Positions 36,107 through 45,743 of a stretch of DNA of 64,000 bases are shown in pieces. Source of the stretch: Rana temporaria (lineage: Eukaryota; Chordata; Amphibia; Anura; Ranidae); assembly GCF_905171775.1 (NCBI RefSeq), contig NC_053497.1, positions 106,167,157-106,231,156 on the forward strand, written 5' to 3'. Numbering within the stretch: the first letter of the stretch is position 1; each line of letters opens with the position of its first letter. Under the pieces are notes generated by a model. The model was not told the origin of the DNA and did no database searches. It saw nothing but the letters and a program-made list of their open reading frames with translations. The position numbers were made by a program, and so were the translations under genes.

Positions 36107-36412
36107 AAGACCAAAGTCAACGGCGCCGCCCTCTGTTCCGCTTTTGCTAGTTCCGTGTGACCGCGTGCTAGTGAAGGTTTGGTTAGAGCCGATTCGTGCT
36201 TTTCATTCTCCACGTTTTGACAGTAGGTATTCTCGGGTTCAGTGCGTTTGCTTGCGGGTTTGCAGTTGGCATTCGGGCACAGGCTTTCAGCACGTTTCCG
36301 CGTACTGTGCGCTCGTATCTGTGTGTCGTGCGGGCTTAGCAGGTTGTGCTGGATTTGCGAGTGCTTTCTGTTGGAGTGTGTTCTTGACTGACCAGCCGGC
36401 CGGTTTGAATCC

Positions 36413-38133
36413 ATGATGGAGCAGCAGCGTCGATTCTCGCGAATTGGTGCTGGTTATGGGATTGCTTATGGACATGCTCAGCGAACCAGTTGTTTGGCCA
36501 GGAACAGTGGGAGGAGGCGTTTCTGGGCCAAGAATTGGTTGCGCCAGCGTGACCAGTTTTCTCATATGCCTCTGCTTAGGGAACTCCAGGAGAATAATCC
36601 GGATGATTTTCGGAATTTTCTCCGCATGACGGACCCCGTATTCAACCGTCTGCTGGATCTTCTGTCCCCCTATATCACGAGGCAGGACACTGTGATGCGC
36701 GATGCCATCACGGCCGAGCAGAGGCTTATTGCCACGTTGCGGTACCTGGCGACTGGGAGGAGCCTGCAGGACCTCAAGTTCTCGACAGGCATCTCTCCCC
36801 AGTCACTTGGGGTCATCATACCGGAGACGTGTACTGCCATCATACATGTTCTGCAGGAGGAGTATATTAAGGTAAGTTCCCTAATTTGAACAACACAATT
36901 TTGTTTTTTTAAATGTGTGATTAAGTCATGTTTTTTTTCTTCCCTAATAACCATGAGATTGTAATCTGCTGTGTGTGGGATGTTCCCTTTTCTCCCCATG
37001 CATGTTGTTAACCTTTAAATTTTTTTTTTTTGGGCCTACCTGCATATTTTGTCCTTACCCACCATAAACCTGTCCAGCATGCTTTCCTAGGCCCAAACAC
37101 ACCTAGCCTAAATTGTTGGTTATTTTTTGGCTAATCAATTGTAGCTCTGCCCCTCCCCCCCCCCCCAAAAATAGTTTCTTGCTCTATCATCAGAGGGATG
37201 TGGAGTCTGATAATTAAGTGGGTCTATATTTTTACAAAAAATAAATCACTTCACAATGCTTGTGTGAAATGTGAATCCTGTTGTTGATGTTGCACAATGA
37301 TGGATTTTCGATTAGGTTTGCAATGTTTATGTGCCAAAGTAGTAAATCTCATTTTTTGTTTGTCCCCACAGCTACCCTCCACCCCACAGGAATGGCAGTC
37401 TGTGGCTTCCCAATTTGCCCAGCGGTGGGATTTTTCTAACTGCGGTGGAGCAATAGATGGGAAACACGTCCGCATTGTGCCCCCACGCCACTCGGGGTCC
37501 TACTATTTTAACTACAAGGGTTATCATAGTATTGTGTTGATGGCGGTGGTGTCGGCACAGTATGAGTTTCTATATGTGGACGTGGGGAAGAATGGCCGGA
37601 TGTCAGATGGGGGAGTGTTCTCACGGACTGAATTCTACGATCGTCTCCAAACTGGTGATCTGGCACTGCCACCAGATGAAGACAATGTGGAAGGACTTCC
37701 GTTTGTGTTCCTAGCGGACGAGGCTTTCGGGCTTGGTCCTCACCTCATGCGGCCTTTTCCCCAGAGGACCCTCACCTCAGAGAGGAGTGTGTTTAATTAT
37801 CGGTTGTCCAGGGCTCGGAGGGTAGTCGAGAATGCCTTTGGGATCCTCAGCAACCGGTTCCGCCTGTTCCTGACATCGATACACTTGGCGGAATATAAAT
37901 TGAACACCATTGTATTTGCCTGCTGCATTTTGCACAACTTTTTACGCAGGCATTCCCAGACGTACCTATCCGACAGCGTTTCTGAGGCAAGACTACTCTC
38001 AGATCCTCTCCCTGGGCTGGTCACTGGTCGCGCTGGCATTGGCACCCAATCTGCTCGTGAGGTACGCGACAAATATGTTGAGTACTTCATGGGTCGGGGG
38101 GCCATTGCTATGCCAGATCATATTTCTTTCTAA
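36413..38133 (+). CDS. HARBI1-type Harbinger transposase (two exons)
   Basis: Exon 1 is 36413-36871, ending at AAG|GTAAGT. Exon 2 is 37372-38133, starting after a CCCCACAG acceptor. Joined in phase they give 406 residues, a usual size for Harbinger transposases. Residues about 60-150 form a helix-turn-helix region (TDPVFNRLLDLLSPYI, then RLIATLRYLATG). The DDE nuclease domain (DDE_Tnp_4 type) occupies exon 2, with GGAIDGKHV (D182), YVDVGKNGRMSDGGVF (D223, D232), FLADEAFG (D269) and RRVVENAFGILSNRF (E306). By analogy with IS5/PIF enzymes the triad is D182-D269-E306; the choice of the second Asp is inference. It would cut the element's ends and join them to a 3 bp target. No stop or frameshift is seen. 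The first ATG of two in tandem was chosen. Confidence 0.93.
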
Positions 38134-38168
38134 TTTGGCCCCCCAAAGAAAGGAATATTCACAGAAAT

Positions 38169-38174
38169 AATAAA
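38169..38174 (+). terminator. Polyadenylation signal of the transposase gene
   Basis: AATAAA lies 36 bp after the stop codon, on the coding strand, in an AT-rich 3' flank. Confidence 0.6.
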
Positions 38175-38199
38175 TAATTAGACCATTGGACTTTATACA

Positions 38200-38885
38200 G
38201 TTGTTTGTCATTACTGCTTTTTGTATTTTTTTCTGTCTTCCTGGTTAGCCCAAAAAATAGTGCACTTCTAGTGCCAAATGTAGGGTTCAGGATTTAGTAA
38301 ATAAACACAATTGCACATTATTCACTCATCTCCAAACTGGGTATTCAGCATCTTAAATAATCAAGCCACTCCTTGTAATCTTTTTAAACCCACTTTTTTT
38401 ATTGTCAGCTTTTTCCTTGTTTTTTGCAAAAAGGATTTTTTTTGGCTCTTAAACATGCCAACATTTTTATTTTTCACGTTTATTATTTTTTTTGTTTTTT
38501 TTTTATTAAGTATTTTTTTATTTTTGGGTTCAAAACAATTTCTGCAATATTTTTTGGCGTAATTTTGGGTAAAAATATTTATCACATTTTTTAAACATAT
38601 TTGTTCACCAAATAATATATTTTTGTTTTTTTATGAAATATTTAAAAACAATTTTTTTGGGTTTATTTTTTTTTTTTTTTATTTTTTTTTGGTGTTGTGT
38701 TTTTTGGAAATCAATTAAAAAGATTGATCTGATTTTTGGGATCGATGTGTTAACCAATCTTTTTTTAATTTCTTATTTTTTTTTTTGTTTTTTTTTACAT
38801 TATTTTTCTTTTTTTTTTTTTTACTTTTTCTGTTTTGTATGGCTTGTTGAATGGAAGCCATTTTAAAACTATAAAATAGAAAACA
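38200..38885. other. T-rich spacer in the Harbinger element
   Basis: No gene. Long T tracts on the + strand separate the transposase 3' end from the convergent Myb-like gene. Confidence 0.6.
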
Positions 38886-38959
38886 TGTCCCAAAAAATAC
38901 AACCCCAAATGTGTCACTTTTGCATTCCCAAAAACAGTCATGGTGTGAGGTCACACCGG

Positions 38960-39226
38960 AACACGCCAAAATTTGAAGATGCACACATTCAGTGCTTTTC
39001 GCCAAATGTCAGTTATACCACACCAAAAGACTTTAAAATGGCGACATGTGCTATCTGCCATCATGGGTGAACAATGTCTGGGTTTTGTGGGAGCAAACCT
39101 TTCGTCGATAAATATTTTAGAATCGAGGAGGGGGTTGTACCCACAAAGCACAGATATTCTATATTCTGTGATGGCAGATAGCACATGTTGACACACTGTG
39201 TGTGCATCTTCAAATTTTGGCGTGTT
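38960..39226. repeat. Interrupted inverted repeat in the Myb-gene 3' flank
   Basis: Outer arms of 28 bp are perfect (38960-38987 with 39199-39226, beginning AACACGCCAAAATTTG). Inner arms of 20 bp are perfect (39044-39063 with 39169-39188, ACATGTGCTATCTGCCATCA). It lies between the convergent transposase and Myb-like genes, just past the Myb stop codon, so either transcript could form a strong hairpin. Confidence 0.88.
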
Positions 39227-39275
39227 GCTGATTCATACATTAAAACAGGTTGGGGGATGGGCGGGGGGTGTTGTT

Positions 39276-41119
39276 TTAGTCTTTGACACGGCCCATCATG
39301 TCAATGATGTTCTTATAGTTTTGCTCTATAACCACCATTCTTTGCCGCATAGTGTCCAGCTCGGCACAGCAGTCGACTATTATATTGCGCACATTCTGTT
39401 CCATCTGAACCATCTGTTGACGCATATTTTCCATTTCGCTGCTGCACTCCATTACTTGCTGGATTATAATTCCCGCACTTGCCCGAGAAAAATGGGGAAC
39501 AGCATCTTCATCCCCTACAAAATTAGTTAAAAATATAAAATTAGACATTTGACCGGCCGAGATACATCTAGGGTTGCCACCTCATCACTTTAAACCAGAA
39601 CACATATTAATTAAACAGGTTCTGTGGCTGATTAAAAGGTGGTAATTTTACTCACCTGGTGCCATATCTGCATTACATTAGCCACAGAACATGTGTAATC
39701 CATATGTGTTCGGGATTAAAGGGATGAGGTGGCAACCCTATCTACATCTGTTTTGCCCTATCAAGCTGGGGTGACACTGACCTGATGTCGTGTTGATTTC
39801 CTCCTCCACCACTTCTCCATCTTCAATAACTCCTCCTTCTTCTTCTTCCACCAATCCACCATCTTCAAAATCATCAAAATCTTCTTCTGGAATTTCATCT
39901 TCCTCCTCAACAACTACCAGATCTAAAATTACACCATCATCCTCTCTTCCTTCCTCCTCCTCCTCCACATCCTTATCTCTTCCTTCCACCTCCTCCTCCA
40001 CATCCTCCTCCTCCACATCCTCCTCTCTTCCTTCCTCCTCCTCCACATCCTCCTCCTCCACATCCTCCTCCTCCACATGGCCAGATGGCAGATCCCGGGC
40101 GTGTCTGGCCCTCTCTGCCTCCTCGAATTGCTGGCGTCTTCTTTCCCCTAGAAAAAATAACCAAAAAAAAGGTATATACTCATCAGCACACAGATATTGT
40201 AGAGCATAAATCGCACACATTGCATAGAAGTTTAGAGGCTTTTTTTGGAAATATTTAGTTGTCTTATCACCACAAACCTATATTTTAGGATGACTTCTAG
40301 GCCAAGCTCTGATTAATTCCATTTTTAGCAAAGTGACACACATGGATGTCCCCCCCTTCTAATTTAGAGCTGAGACCATCCACATTTTCGTGTAATATTT
40401 TGGGGGAGACACAGGTGCTATGGATTACAGATATGAAAACACCTGCTTAGTAGCACTGTTTGCATTTCCCATTCTTGGATTTAATTGTTCGATTCATAAA
40501 TTTTACCACAATGTTTACAAACAATGTTTTTGGCAAGAGAGGCATGTCCAGGTGTGTTGTTCCTGGGCCAACATCGTATTTTTGAGAAGCAACCTGATGT
40601 GAACAAGGTTTACTATTAACAGTCGTTGGCCAAGCAAATGAGATTTTGAGAAATACAATTATTTAAACAGGTTTTCAGAAGTACAACCAGGCCAAGGAGA
40701 CAGATGTAGAAATGTACCTGACCAAACATTCAAAAAATAAAATTGTCCCCACCCCTCAAACCAAAAAATAACTTACTTTTTTTGAGTATTTTTTTGATTT
40801 TCTTGAGTTGATGTGGCTCACGAAGCTTTAAGTCGGACCACCGCTTCCGTAGCTGCTCCTTGGACCTTGCGATGCCAAACATCCTCTGCATTTTACATGC
40901 CACCTTCTCCATAATTTTCCCCTTCCTGCGGTTGGGGGTCTTGTATGGGCCATATTGCCCATCATAGTCCTTCCTCCGCATAATCTCTACCAGCTCCACC
41001 ATTTCGTCAAAAGACATATTAGTTGCCTTATAACGTTTAGGCCGGGATCGGGACGTTCCTGCCTCTGTCCCCTCACTTCTGGCCTGAGAGCTCCGTGCAT
41101 GCTCGCCTGTCATCGCCAT
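39276..41119 (-). CDS. Myb/SANT-like Harbinger accessory protein (three exons)
   Basis: Minus strand: exon 1 41119-40777 (donor A|GTAAGT), exon 2 40147-39782 (acceptor TTTTCTAG, donor CAG|GTCAGT), exon 3 39514-39276 (acceptor TTTTGTAG). Phases fit exactly and the join gives 315 residues. Residues about 30-112 form a Myb/SANT-like trihelix domain (FDEMVELVEIMRRKDYDG, then KRWSDLKLREPHQLKKI), like the Myb_DNA-bind_5 group. The N-terminus is basic and Ser-rich (SRSRPKRYK). The middle is an acidic run of DVEEE-type repeats (about 138-230), and the end is a helical, probably coiled-coil segment with Met and Gln at heptad positions (MENMRQQMVQMEQNV). In related elements such proteins bind DNA and bring the transposase into the nucleus; that role here is inference. 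It shares a divergent promoter region with the MADF gene. Confidence 0.88.
39570..39740. mobile_element. Small MITE inside the Myb-gene intron 2
   Basis: TAGGGTTGCCACCTCATC and GATGAGGTGGCAACCCTA are perfect inverted ends of a 171 bp element. The inner words GAACACATAT and ATATGTGTTC are also inverted. It fills most of the 267 bp intron between exons 2 and 3, leaving the splice sites intact. A target duplication is not clear. Confidence 0.82.
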
Positions 41120-41388
41120 CTTTCATCCCCACAGAGATTAGGGGCGTGGAAACCAGGAAATGTCCCGTCATGGGCGGGGACGAGGGCGGCGGTTCATACA
41201 TACGCGGAGTGTAGAGAATGAATAAGACGTGATTACGTAGCTTACGCGGAGATTATGCGCCCGTTTCTGCTCAGTTGCTTACGCGGAGATTAGTAAAACA
41301 TTTGACTGCAGTAACACAGTTAACGCCAGATTTACAGAATTAACATTGAGTAGGGGGGCATGGCAATGTGTCACGCACACGCGGAGTC

Positions 41389-41398
41389 TATAAAAGGG
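41389..41398 (+). promoter_or_regulatory. TATA box, promoter repeat 1
   Basis: TATAAAAGGG at the end of the first full 177 bp unit, oriented towards the MADF gene. Confidence 0.6.
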
Positions 41399-41565
41399 AA
41401 CCGACGTGATTACGTAGCTTACGCGGAGATTATGCGCCCGTTTCTGCTCAGTTGCTTACGCGGAGATTAGTAAAACATTTGACTGCAGTAACACAGTTAA
41501 CGCCAGATTTACAGAATTAACATTGAGTAGGGGGGCATGGCAATGTGTCACGCACACGCGGAGTC

Positions 41566-41575
41566 TATAAAAGGG
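41566..41575 (+). promoter_or_regulatory. TATA box, promoter repeat 2
   Basis: Identical TATAAAAGGG exactly 177 bp after the first. Confidence 0.6.
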
Positions 41576-41713
41576 AACCGACGTGATTACGTAGCTTACG
41601 CGGAGATTAGTAGAACATTTGACAGCAGTAACACAGTTAACGCCAGATTTTGAGAATTAACATTGATTAGGGGGCATGGCAATGGTTACGATGTGTCACG
41701 CACACGCGGAGTC

Positions 41714-41723
41714 TATAAAAGGG
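41714..41723 (+). promoter_or_regulatory. TATA box, promoter repeat 3
   Basis: Third TATAAAAGGG, 669 bp before the MADF start codon. It is the copy nearest the gene, followed by GAGCTGCACGAGGAGCTAGAG, which may be the 5' leader. Confidence 0.6.
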
Positions 41724-41757
41724 AACCGACGTGATTACGTTGCTTACGCAGAGATTA

Positions 41758-42382
41758 TTTCATTGAGCTGCACGAGGAGCTAGAGATAAGGTACAAACTT
41801 GAAACATGGGATCAGCAGAGGCCTAGAAACTTGAGAGCCATGGGATTGTGGTTTTGTCTGTTGTTTGCAGCCTTTTAACGCAACTTAGTATGTTTATTGT
41901 GTCCCCCAAACTGAATTAAATTCTCACAATGCTTTTACACATCACTTAAATCTAGATGTGAAGAATGCTCTACCTATTTTAATTTTTTGCCAGGTGTATT
42001 GTGATCATGCAAGTATTGTTCTGTGTTGGTTGGCCAGAGGTTATTAGGAAGTGTATTTAGATCTCCGGAATGATGAGTGGCAGGCTAAGTACACATTAAA
42101 TACTGCCTTCATGAAAGGTCTCAATCTGTAAATTTGTGGATGGGTCTAGATTACACGTATTTAGCAAAATTATTTTACAAAGGGTCTGCATGTGAACTAA
42201 TTTTGGGTCACAACAATGGGGCAGAGCTGGCCAGCATTTTGGCTGCAGGAGACACTGTGTTTGCATAGTACATGATCAATCTGGGGCCACATATGAATAC
42301 AATGTGAATGATGGGCATTTTTTAATTTTTTTTTTTTTGGTTTAACAGTGTTCATCATAAATTTACATTCTAAAACTCCCAA
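41758..42382. other. Leader or promoter-proximal region of the MADF gene
   Basis: No other gene is seen. A GAGATAAGGTACAAAC donor-like site near 41785 and a T-rich tract ending TTTTTTTTTGGTTTAACAG at about 42348 could mark a 5' UTR intron; this is inference. Confidence 0.4.
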
Positions 42383-43626
42383 ATGGAAAATATCGTGGGA
42401 AAGGAGATAATTTCTCGTCTCATAGAGAAGTTTAGGGAAATGCCCCTACTTTGGGATTCAAAACATCCTAATTATTCAAACCGGGACCAACGAAAGGCAG
42501 CACTTGCTGAAATAGCTAGATATATGCAGACATGGGTTCCCGGCTGCACAGGCAACATGGTGAAGACCAAAATGAATAACCTGAGGGCCGCATACCGAGC
42601 AAAAAGAAGAGAACTTCGGGAGCAAAGATCAGGAGCAGCAGCAAGACAGTCCACGGAGCCAAGTCTGTGGTACTACCAGGAGATGGAGTTTTTGGGGGAT
42701 CAAATAGAGGGCCGGCAATCAATGTCAAGCCTTCCTCCCAGACAGCATCGCAGCAGACCTTCCACAGATCACCACAGCCAGGAGGAGGACGGTGAGGGGC
42801 TGGCTGGCAGGCAGGAAAATCTGCGACTCTCCACTTCTGATGAGGTAGAGTATTTAAAAAAATGTTTTTGGCCTGCTAATTCTTGTTTGTTTATTGAGTT
42901 GATATTGTAATCCCAAACAAAAAAATGGACTCAAAGTCATGGTCATAAAAATAGGGGTGATGGATGCCAAGTACAGGGATCAGAAGGAGAGTCTATTCAA
43001 GTTTAAAGTAAGATAAAACAAACCAGTCTAGAGCATGAAAATGTGTTTGATTTGCTTGTGCCAAATTTTAAAACATGTCACTTTTTTTTACACAGGAAGA
43101 AGGGAGCAACCAGGAAAGATTGGCTAATGATGCTGAGCTGCCTGCCAGCCAGGAGGAAGGGGTCATTGTCAGCCAGGAGGAGGAGGCCGGGCCCAGCACC
43201 AGCCAGGAGGGCCCCAGGCCCACGGTCAGCCCCACCAGGCAACTCCCTCCCCCCAGGGTCAGGCAAACTGGCCTAATGAGGCGCAGGAGGCAGGTGGAGG
43301 ATGAGAGCCTCCGAATGATTAGGGAAGCTAGCGCCTTAATGAGGGCCCCCCTCAACCCCACTGAGGCCTACAGTGCCTATGTGGCCCATGAATTGTCCCA
43401 AGCGGGGGAGGACGGTCAGAGGCGTGCGAGGAACCTCATGAACCAGGTGCTTTTATGGCTGCACCAGGGCTGGCTGACCGATGACACTGAGCTGAGTGAC
43501 CCGGCCTATCCTGCACAACACCTGCTAACTCCTCCTGCTGCCACATCATCCCGACCTGCAAGGGGCCGTGGACGGGTCCGTGGAAGATCTGCTGCAAGGA
43601 GTGTTCCAAGGAACAGGAGAAGATGA
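42383..43626 (+). CDS. MADF-domain Harbinger accessory protein (two exons)
   Basis: Exon 1 is 42383-42844, ending GATGAG|GTAGAG. Exon 2 is 43096-43626 after a TTTACACAG acceptor. The join is in phase and gives 330 residues. Residues about 8-115 are a MADF-type Myb/SANT-like DNA-binding domain: LIEKFREMPLLWDSKHPNY, then KMNNLRAAYRAKRRELRE and LWYYQEMEFLGDQI. The middle is Gln/Glu/Pro-rich. Near residues 250-290 an amphipathic segment (AYSAYVAHELSQ, then LMNQVLLWLHQGW) sits where BESS-like interaction motifs occur in MADF proteins. The last about 60 residues are Arg/Pro-rich. The final 16 or so codons are read from an inverted copy of this gene's own exon 1. PIF-like elements in insects also carry MADF genes (established knowledge). 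The likely role is binding to transposon DNA or helping the transposase; unproven. Confidence 0.88.
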
Positions 43627-43858
43627 TTGCCGGCCTTCCATTTGATCCCCCAAAAACTTCATGTTTTTTGGAGTACCACAGCCTGGGCTCCATTGGCTCA
43701 CTTGCTGCTGCTCCTGGTTTTTGTTTTTGTTGTTCTTTTTTAGTTCTCGGTATGCGGTCCTCAAGGTTATTCATTTTGTCCTTGACTATGTTGCCTGTGC
43801 AGTCTGGAACACAAGTCTGCATGTATGTTGCTATCTCTGCAAGTGCTGCCCTTCTTGG
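43575..43858 (-). pseudogene. Inverted, decayed copy of the MADF exon
   Basis: The minus strand here matches the MADF exon 1 at 42486-42770 over about 285 bp. Shared peptide words include CTGNIVKDKMNNL versus CTGNMVKTKMNNL, and EPRLWY versus EPSLWY. By hand count about 44 of 50 bases agree over the best stretch around GGCAACATRGTSAAG. Frameshifts break it. It overlaps the stop codon and last codons of the MADF gene and lies before its polyadenylation signal, so one transcript contains both arms. Confidence 0.88.
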
Positions 43859-43882
43859 TAATTTTATTTTGTTTATGGACCA

Positions 43883-43888
43883 AATAAA
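43883..43888 (+). terminator. Polyadenylation signal of the MADF gene
   Basis: AATAAA, 257 bp after the MADF stop and just beyond the inverted exon copy, followed by a TGTTTT-rich stretch. Confidence 0.55.
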
Positions 43889-44044
43889 TGGTTATTTGAT
43901 TTACTGAAATACCTTGTCTATTGTGTTTTAATACTGTGGTGATTAGGCATGAAACATTTTAGCAAATAATATGTGTCATTTAGAAAGGACACCAACTCCT
44001 TGGGGGGGGGGGGGACATTTGGCGTACCAACTTGGTAAAACAAA

Positions 44045-44870
44045 AAAGGAAAAACACACGCCTACATAAAATGGTGACATAACTTGACCAAAACGAAACA
44101 ATCAAAAAATGGTCAAGAAAAAATAATGGGGACATAATTTGGTAAACCAAAAAAAAAGGGTAAAAAAATGGTCAAGAAAAAAGAATGGGGACATAATTTG
44201 GTAAACCAAAAAAAAAGGGTAAAAAAATGGTCAAGAAAAAAGAATGGGGACATAATTTGGTAAACCAAAAAAAAAGGGTAAAAAAATGGTCAAGAAAAAA
44301 GAATGGGGACATAATTTGGTAAACCAAAAAAAAAAGGGTAAAAAAATGGGAAAGAAAAAAGAATGGGGACATAATTTGGTAAACCAAAAAAAAAAGGGTA
44401 AAAAAATGGTCAAGAAAAAAGAATGGGGACATTATTTGGTAAACCAAAAAAAAAAGGGTAAAAAAATGGTCAAGAAAAAAGAATGGGGACATAATTTGGT
44501 AAACCAAAAAAAAAGGGTAAAAAAATGGTCAAGAAAAAAGAATGGGGACATAATTTGGTAAACCAAAAAAAAAGGGTAAAAAAATGGTCAAGAAAAAAGA
44601 ATGGGGACATAATTTGGTAAACCAAAAAAAAGGGTAAAAAAATGGTCAAGAAAAAAGAATGGGGACATAATTTGGTAAACCAAAAAAAAAGAAAAAAAAT
44701 GGTCAAGAAAAAAGAATGGGGACATAATTTGGTAAACCAAAAAAAAAGGGTAAAAAAATGGTCAAGAAAAAAGAATGGGGACATAATTTGGTAAACCAAA
44801 AAAAAAGGGTAAAAAAATGGGAAAGAAAAAAGAATGGGGACATAAATTGGAAAACAAAAACAAAGACATT
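44045..44870. repeat. 59-60 bp minisatellite in the Harbinger right arm
   Basis: About 13 units of AATGGTCAAGAAAAAAGAATG, then GGGGACATAATTTGGTAAACC and an A tract ending GGGTA. Two units carry GGAAAG in place of GGTCAAG. The first unit is degenerate. Open frames on both strands (91-111 codons) are repeat artefacts. Confidence 0.95.
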
Positions 44871-45283
44871 CACATGTGGATGCAAAAAATAAAGTTCAAA
44901 CATCTGGATAGATGGCATCAGCAAGAGAACGGGTTTAGTCTAGCAAGAGAACGCGGAAAAAACAAGAGGAAATAAACGACACACTATATAGTTAAAATGA
45001 CGAATGTGCCATATCACAAACAAACGAGAGTTTTACCTGAACGAGTGCTCCCATCCCCTTATTTTGTCTGAGCATGCGCGTGGTTCTTATCCGCGGATAA
45101 TGTGTACTAACCAACGGATCTATCCGTCGGATAGATTCGCAGCGGATAGATTTGTTTAACATCTCAACAAATATTCGATCTGCTGAAAAGCCATTCGACG
45201 GATAAATATCCGCGGAAACAGATCCGCTGGAGTGTACACACCATAGAATATATCCGCTGAAACCCATTTGCGCGGATTTATCC

Positions 45284-45313
45284 GCGGATGGATTCTATCG
45301 TGTGTACGGGGCC
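45284..45313 (-). repeat. Right terminal inverted repeat
   Basis: Reverse complement of the left end with one mismatch. It reads GCGGATGGATTCTATCG then TGTGTACGGGGCC, followed by GTA at 45314-45316. Confidence 0.93.
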
Positions 45314-45316
45314 GTA

Positions 45317-45740
45317 GTCACTCATAACCCCAAACAGTCCCAAATAATTTACAAAACAAAAATGAAAGAAAACATTTTGTCACAGAAGCCCCTGTTTTGG
45401 TTCCAGTGATTTCTGAGCCGAGACAGATCAGAGCTGTGACCCCTCTGTGATCTCAGGGTGCCATGCTACACCTATCTAATAGAAACAAGTTAAGATTAAT
45501 GCCCGATTATAAGTGTAGCAGACTGGAAAGATTAACTACCAGACATTATGGGGCTTTAGGATTAGATAAAATAAAACTGCGTTGTTCCAGGGCGTCGGTA
45601 TAATACCTATTGATCTATCATCTTTATCCGCTCTCTAGTAGCTTGAGGAGCAGCTGGACACAAATATATTGAGGGGCTGTTCAGACTGGCATATATGCCT
45701 TCTAAAACAGACAAAAAGTCAAGCAATCCAATTGCTGATT
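45317..45740. other. Intergenic DNA
   Basis: No gene or repeat end is seen between the Harbinger and the next GGCCAGATTC-family element. Confidence 0.4.
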
Positions 45741-45743
45741 AAT

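Larger units (their letters stand above)
41211..41757. promoter_or_regulatory. Divergent promoter built of 177 bp tandem repeats
   Basis: Starts of the unit GACGTGATTACGTAGCTTACG occur at 41226, 41403, 41580 and 41728, spacings of 177, 177 and 148 bp. The third unit lacks the TATGCGCCCGTTTC segment. Each full unit contains two TTACGCGGAGATTA boxes, a GTCACGCACACGCGGAGTC block and a TATA box. The array lies between the Myb-like start (41119, minus) and the MADF start (42383, plus), so it probably drives the MADF gene and perhaps both. Confidence 0.75.
35937..45313. mobile_element. Intact three-gene PIF/Harbinger transposon
   Basis: This 9,377 bp element starts GGCCCCATACACACGATAG and ends with the inverse; the first 30 bp of each end match with a single difference (A/G at position 7). 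GTA flanks both sides (35934-35936 and 45314-45316), a 3 bp target duplication as expected for Harbinger. ATCCGCGGAT and TCAGCGGAT words recur as subterminal repeats at both ends. Three spliced open genes lie inside: transposase (+), Myb-like (-) and MADF (+). All splice junctions join frames without stops, so the element looks potentially autonomous. Known family biology: the transposase cuts at the ends, and accessory DNA-binding proteins help recruit or import it. Having both a Myb-like and a MADF gene in one copy is unusual. Confidence 0.92.

Noticed and set aside
36287..36565. Minus-strand frame opposite the transposase start
   Set aside because: It is antisense to the transposase leader and first exon, with no independent signal.
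39790..40209. Ser-rich 139-codon plus-strand frame
   Set aside because: It is the complement of the acidic repeat in exon 2 of the Myb-like gene.
44172..44924. Repetitive frames on both strands rich in Lys/Asn or Phe/Pro
   Set aside because: They follow the 59 bp minisatellite unit, occur on both strands and have no gene context.
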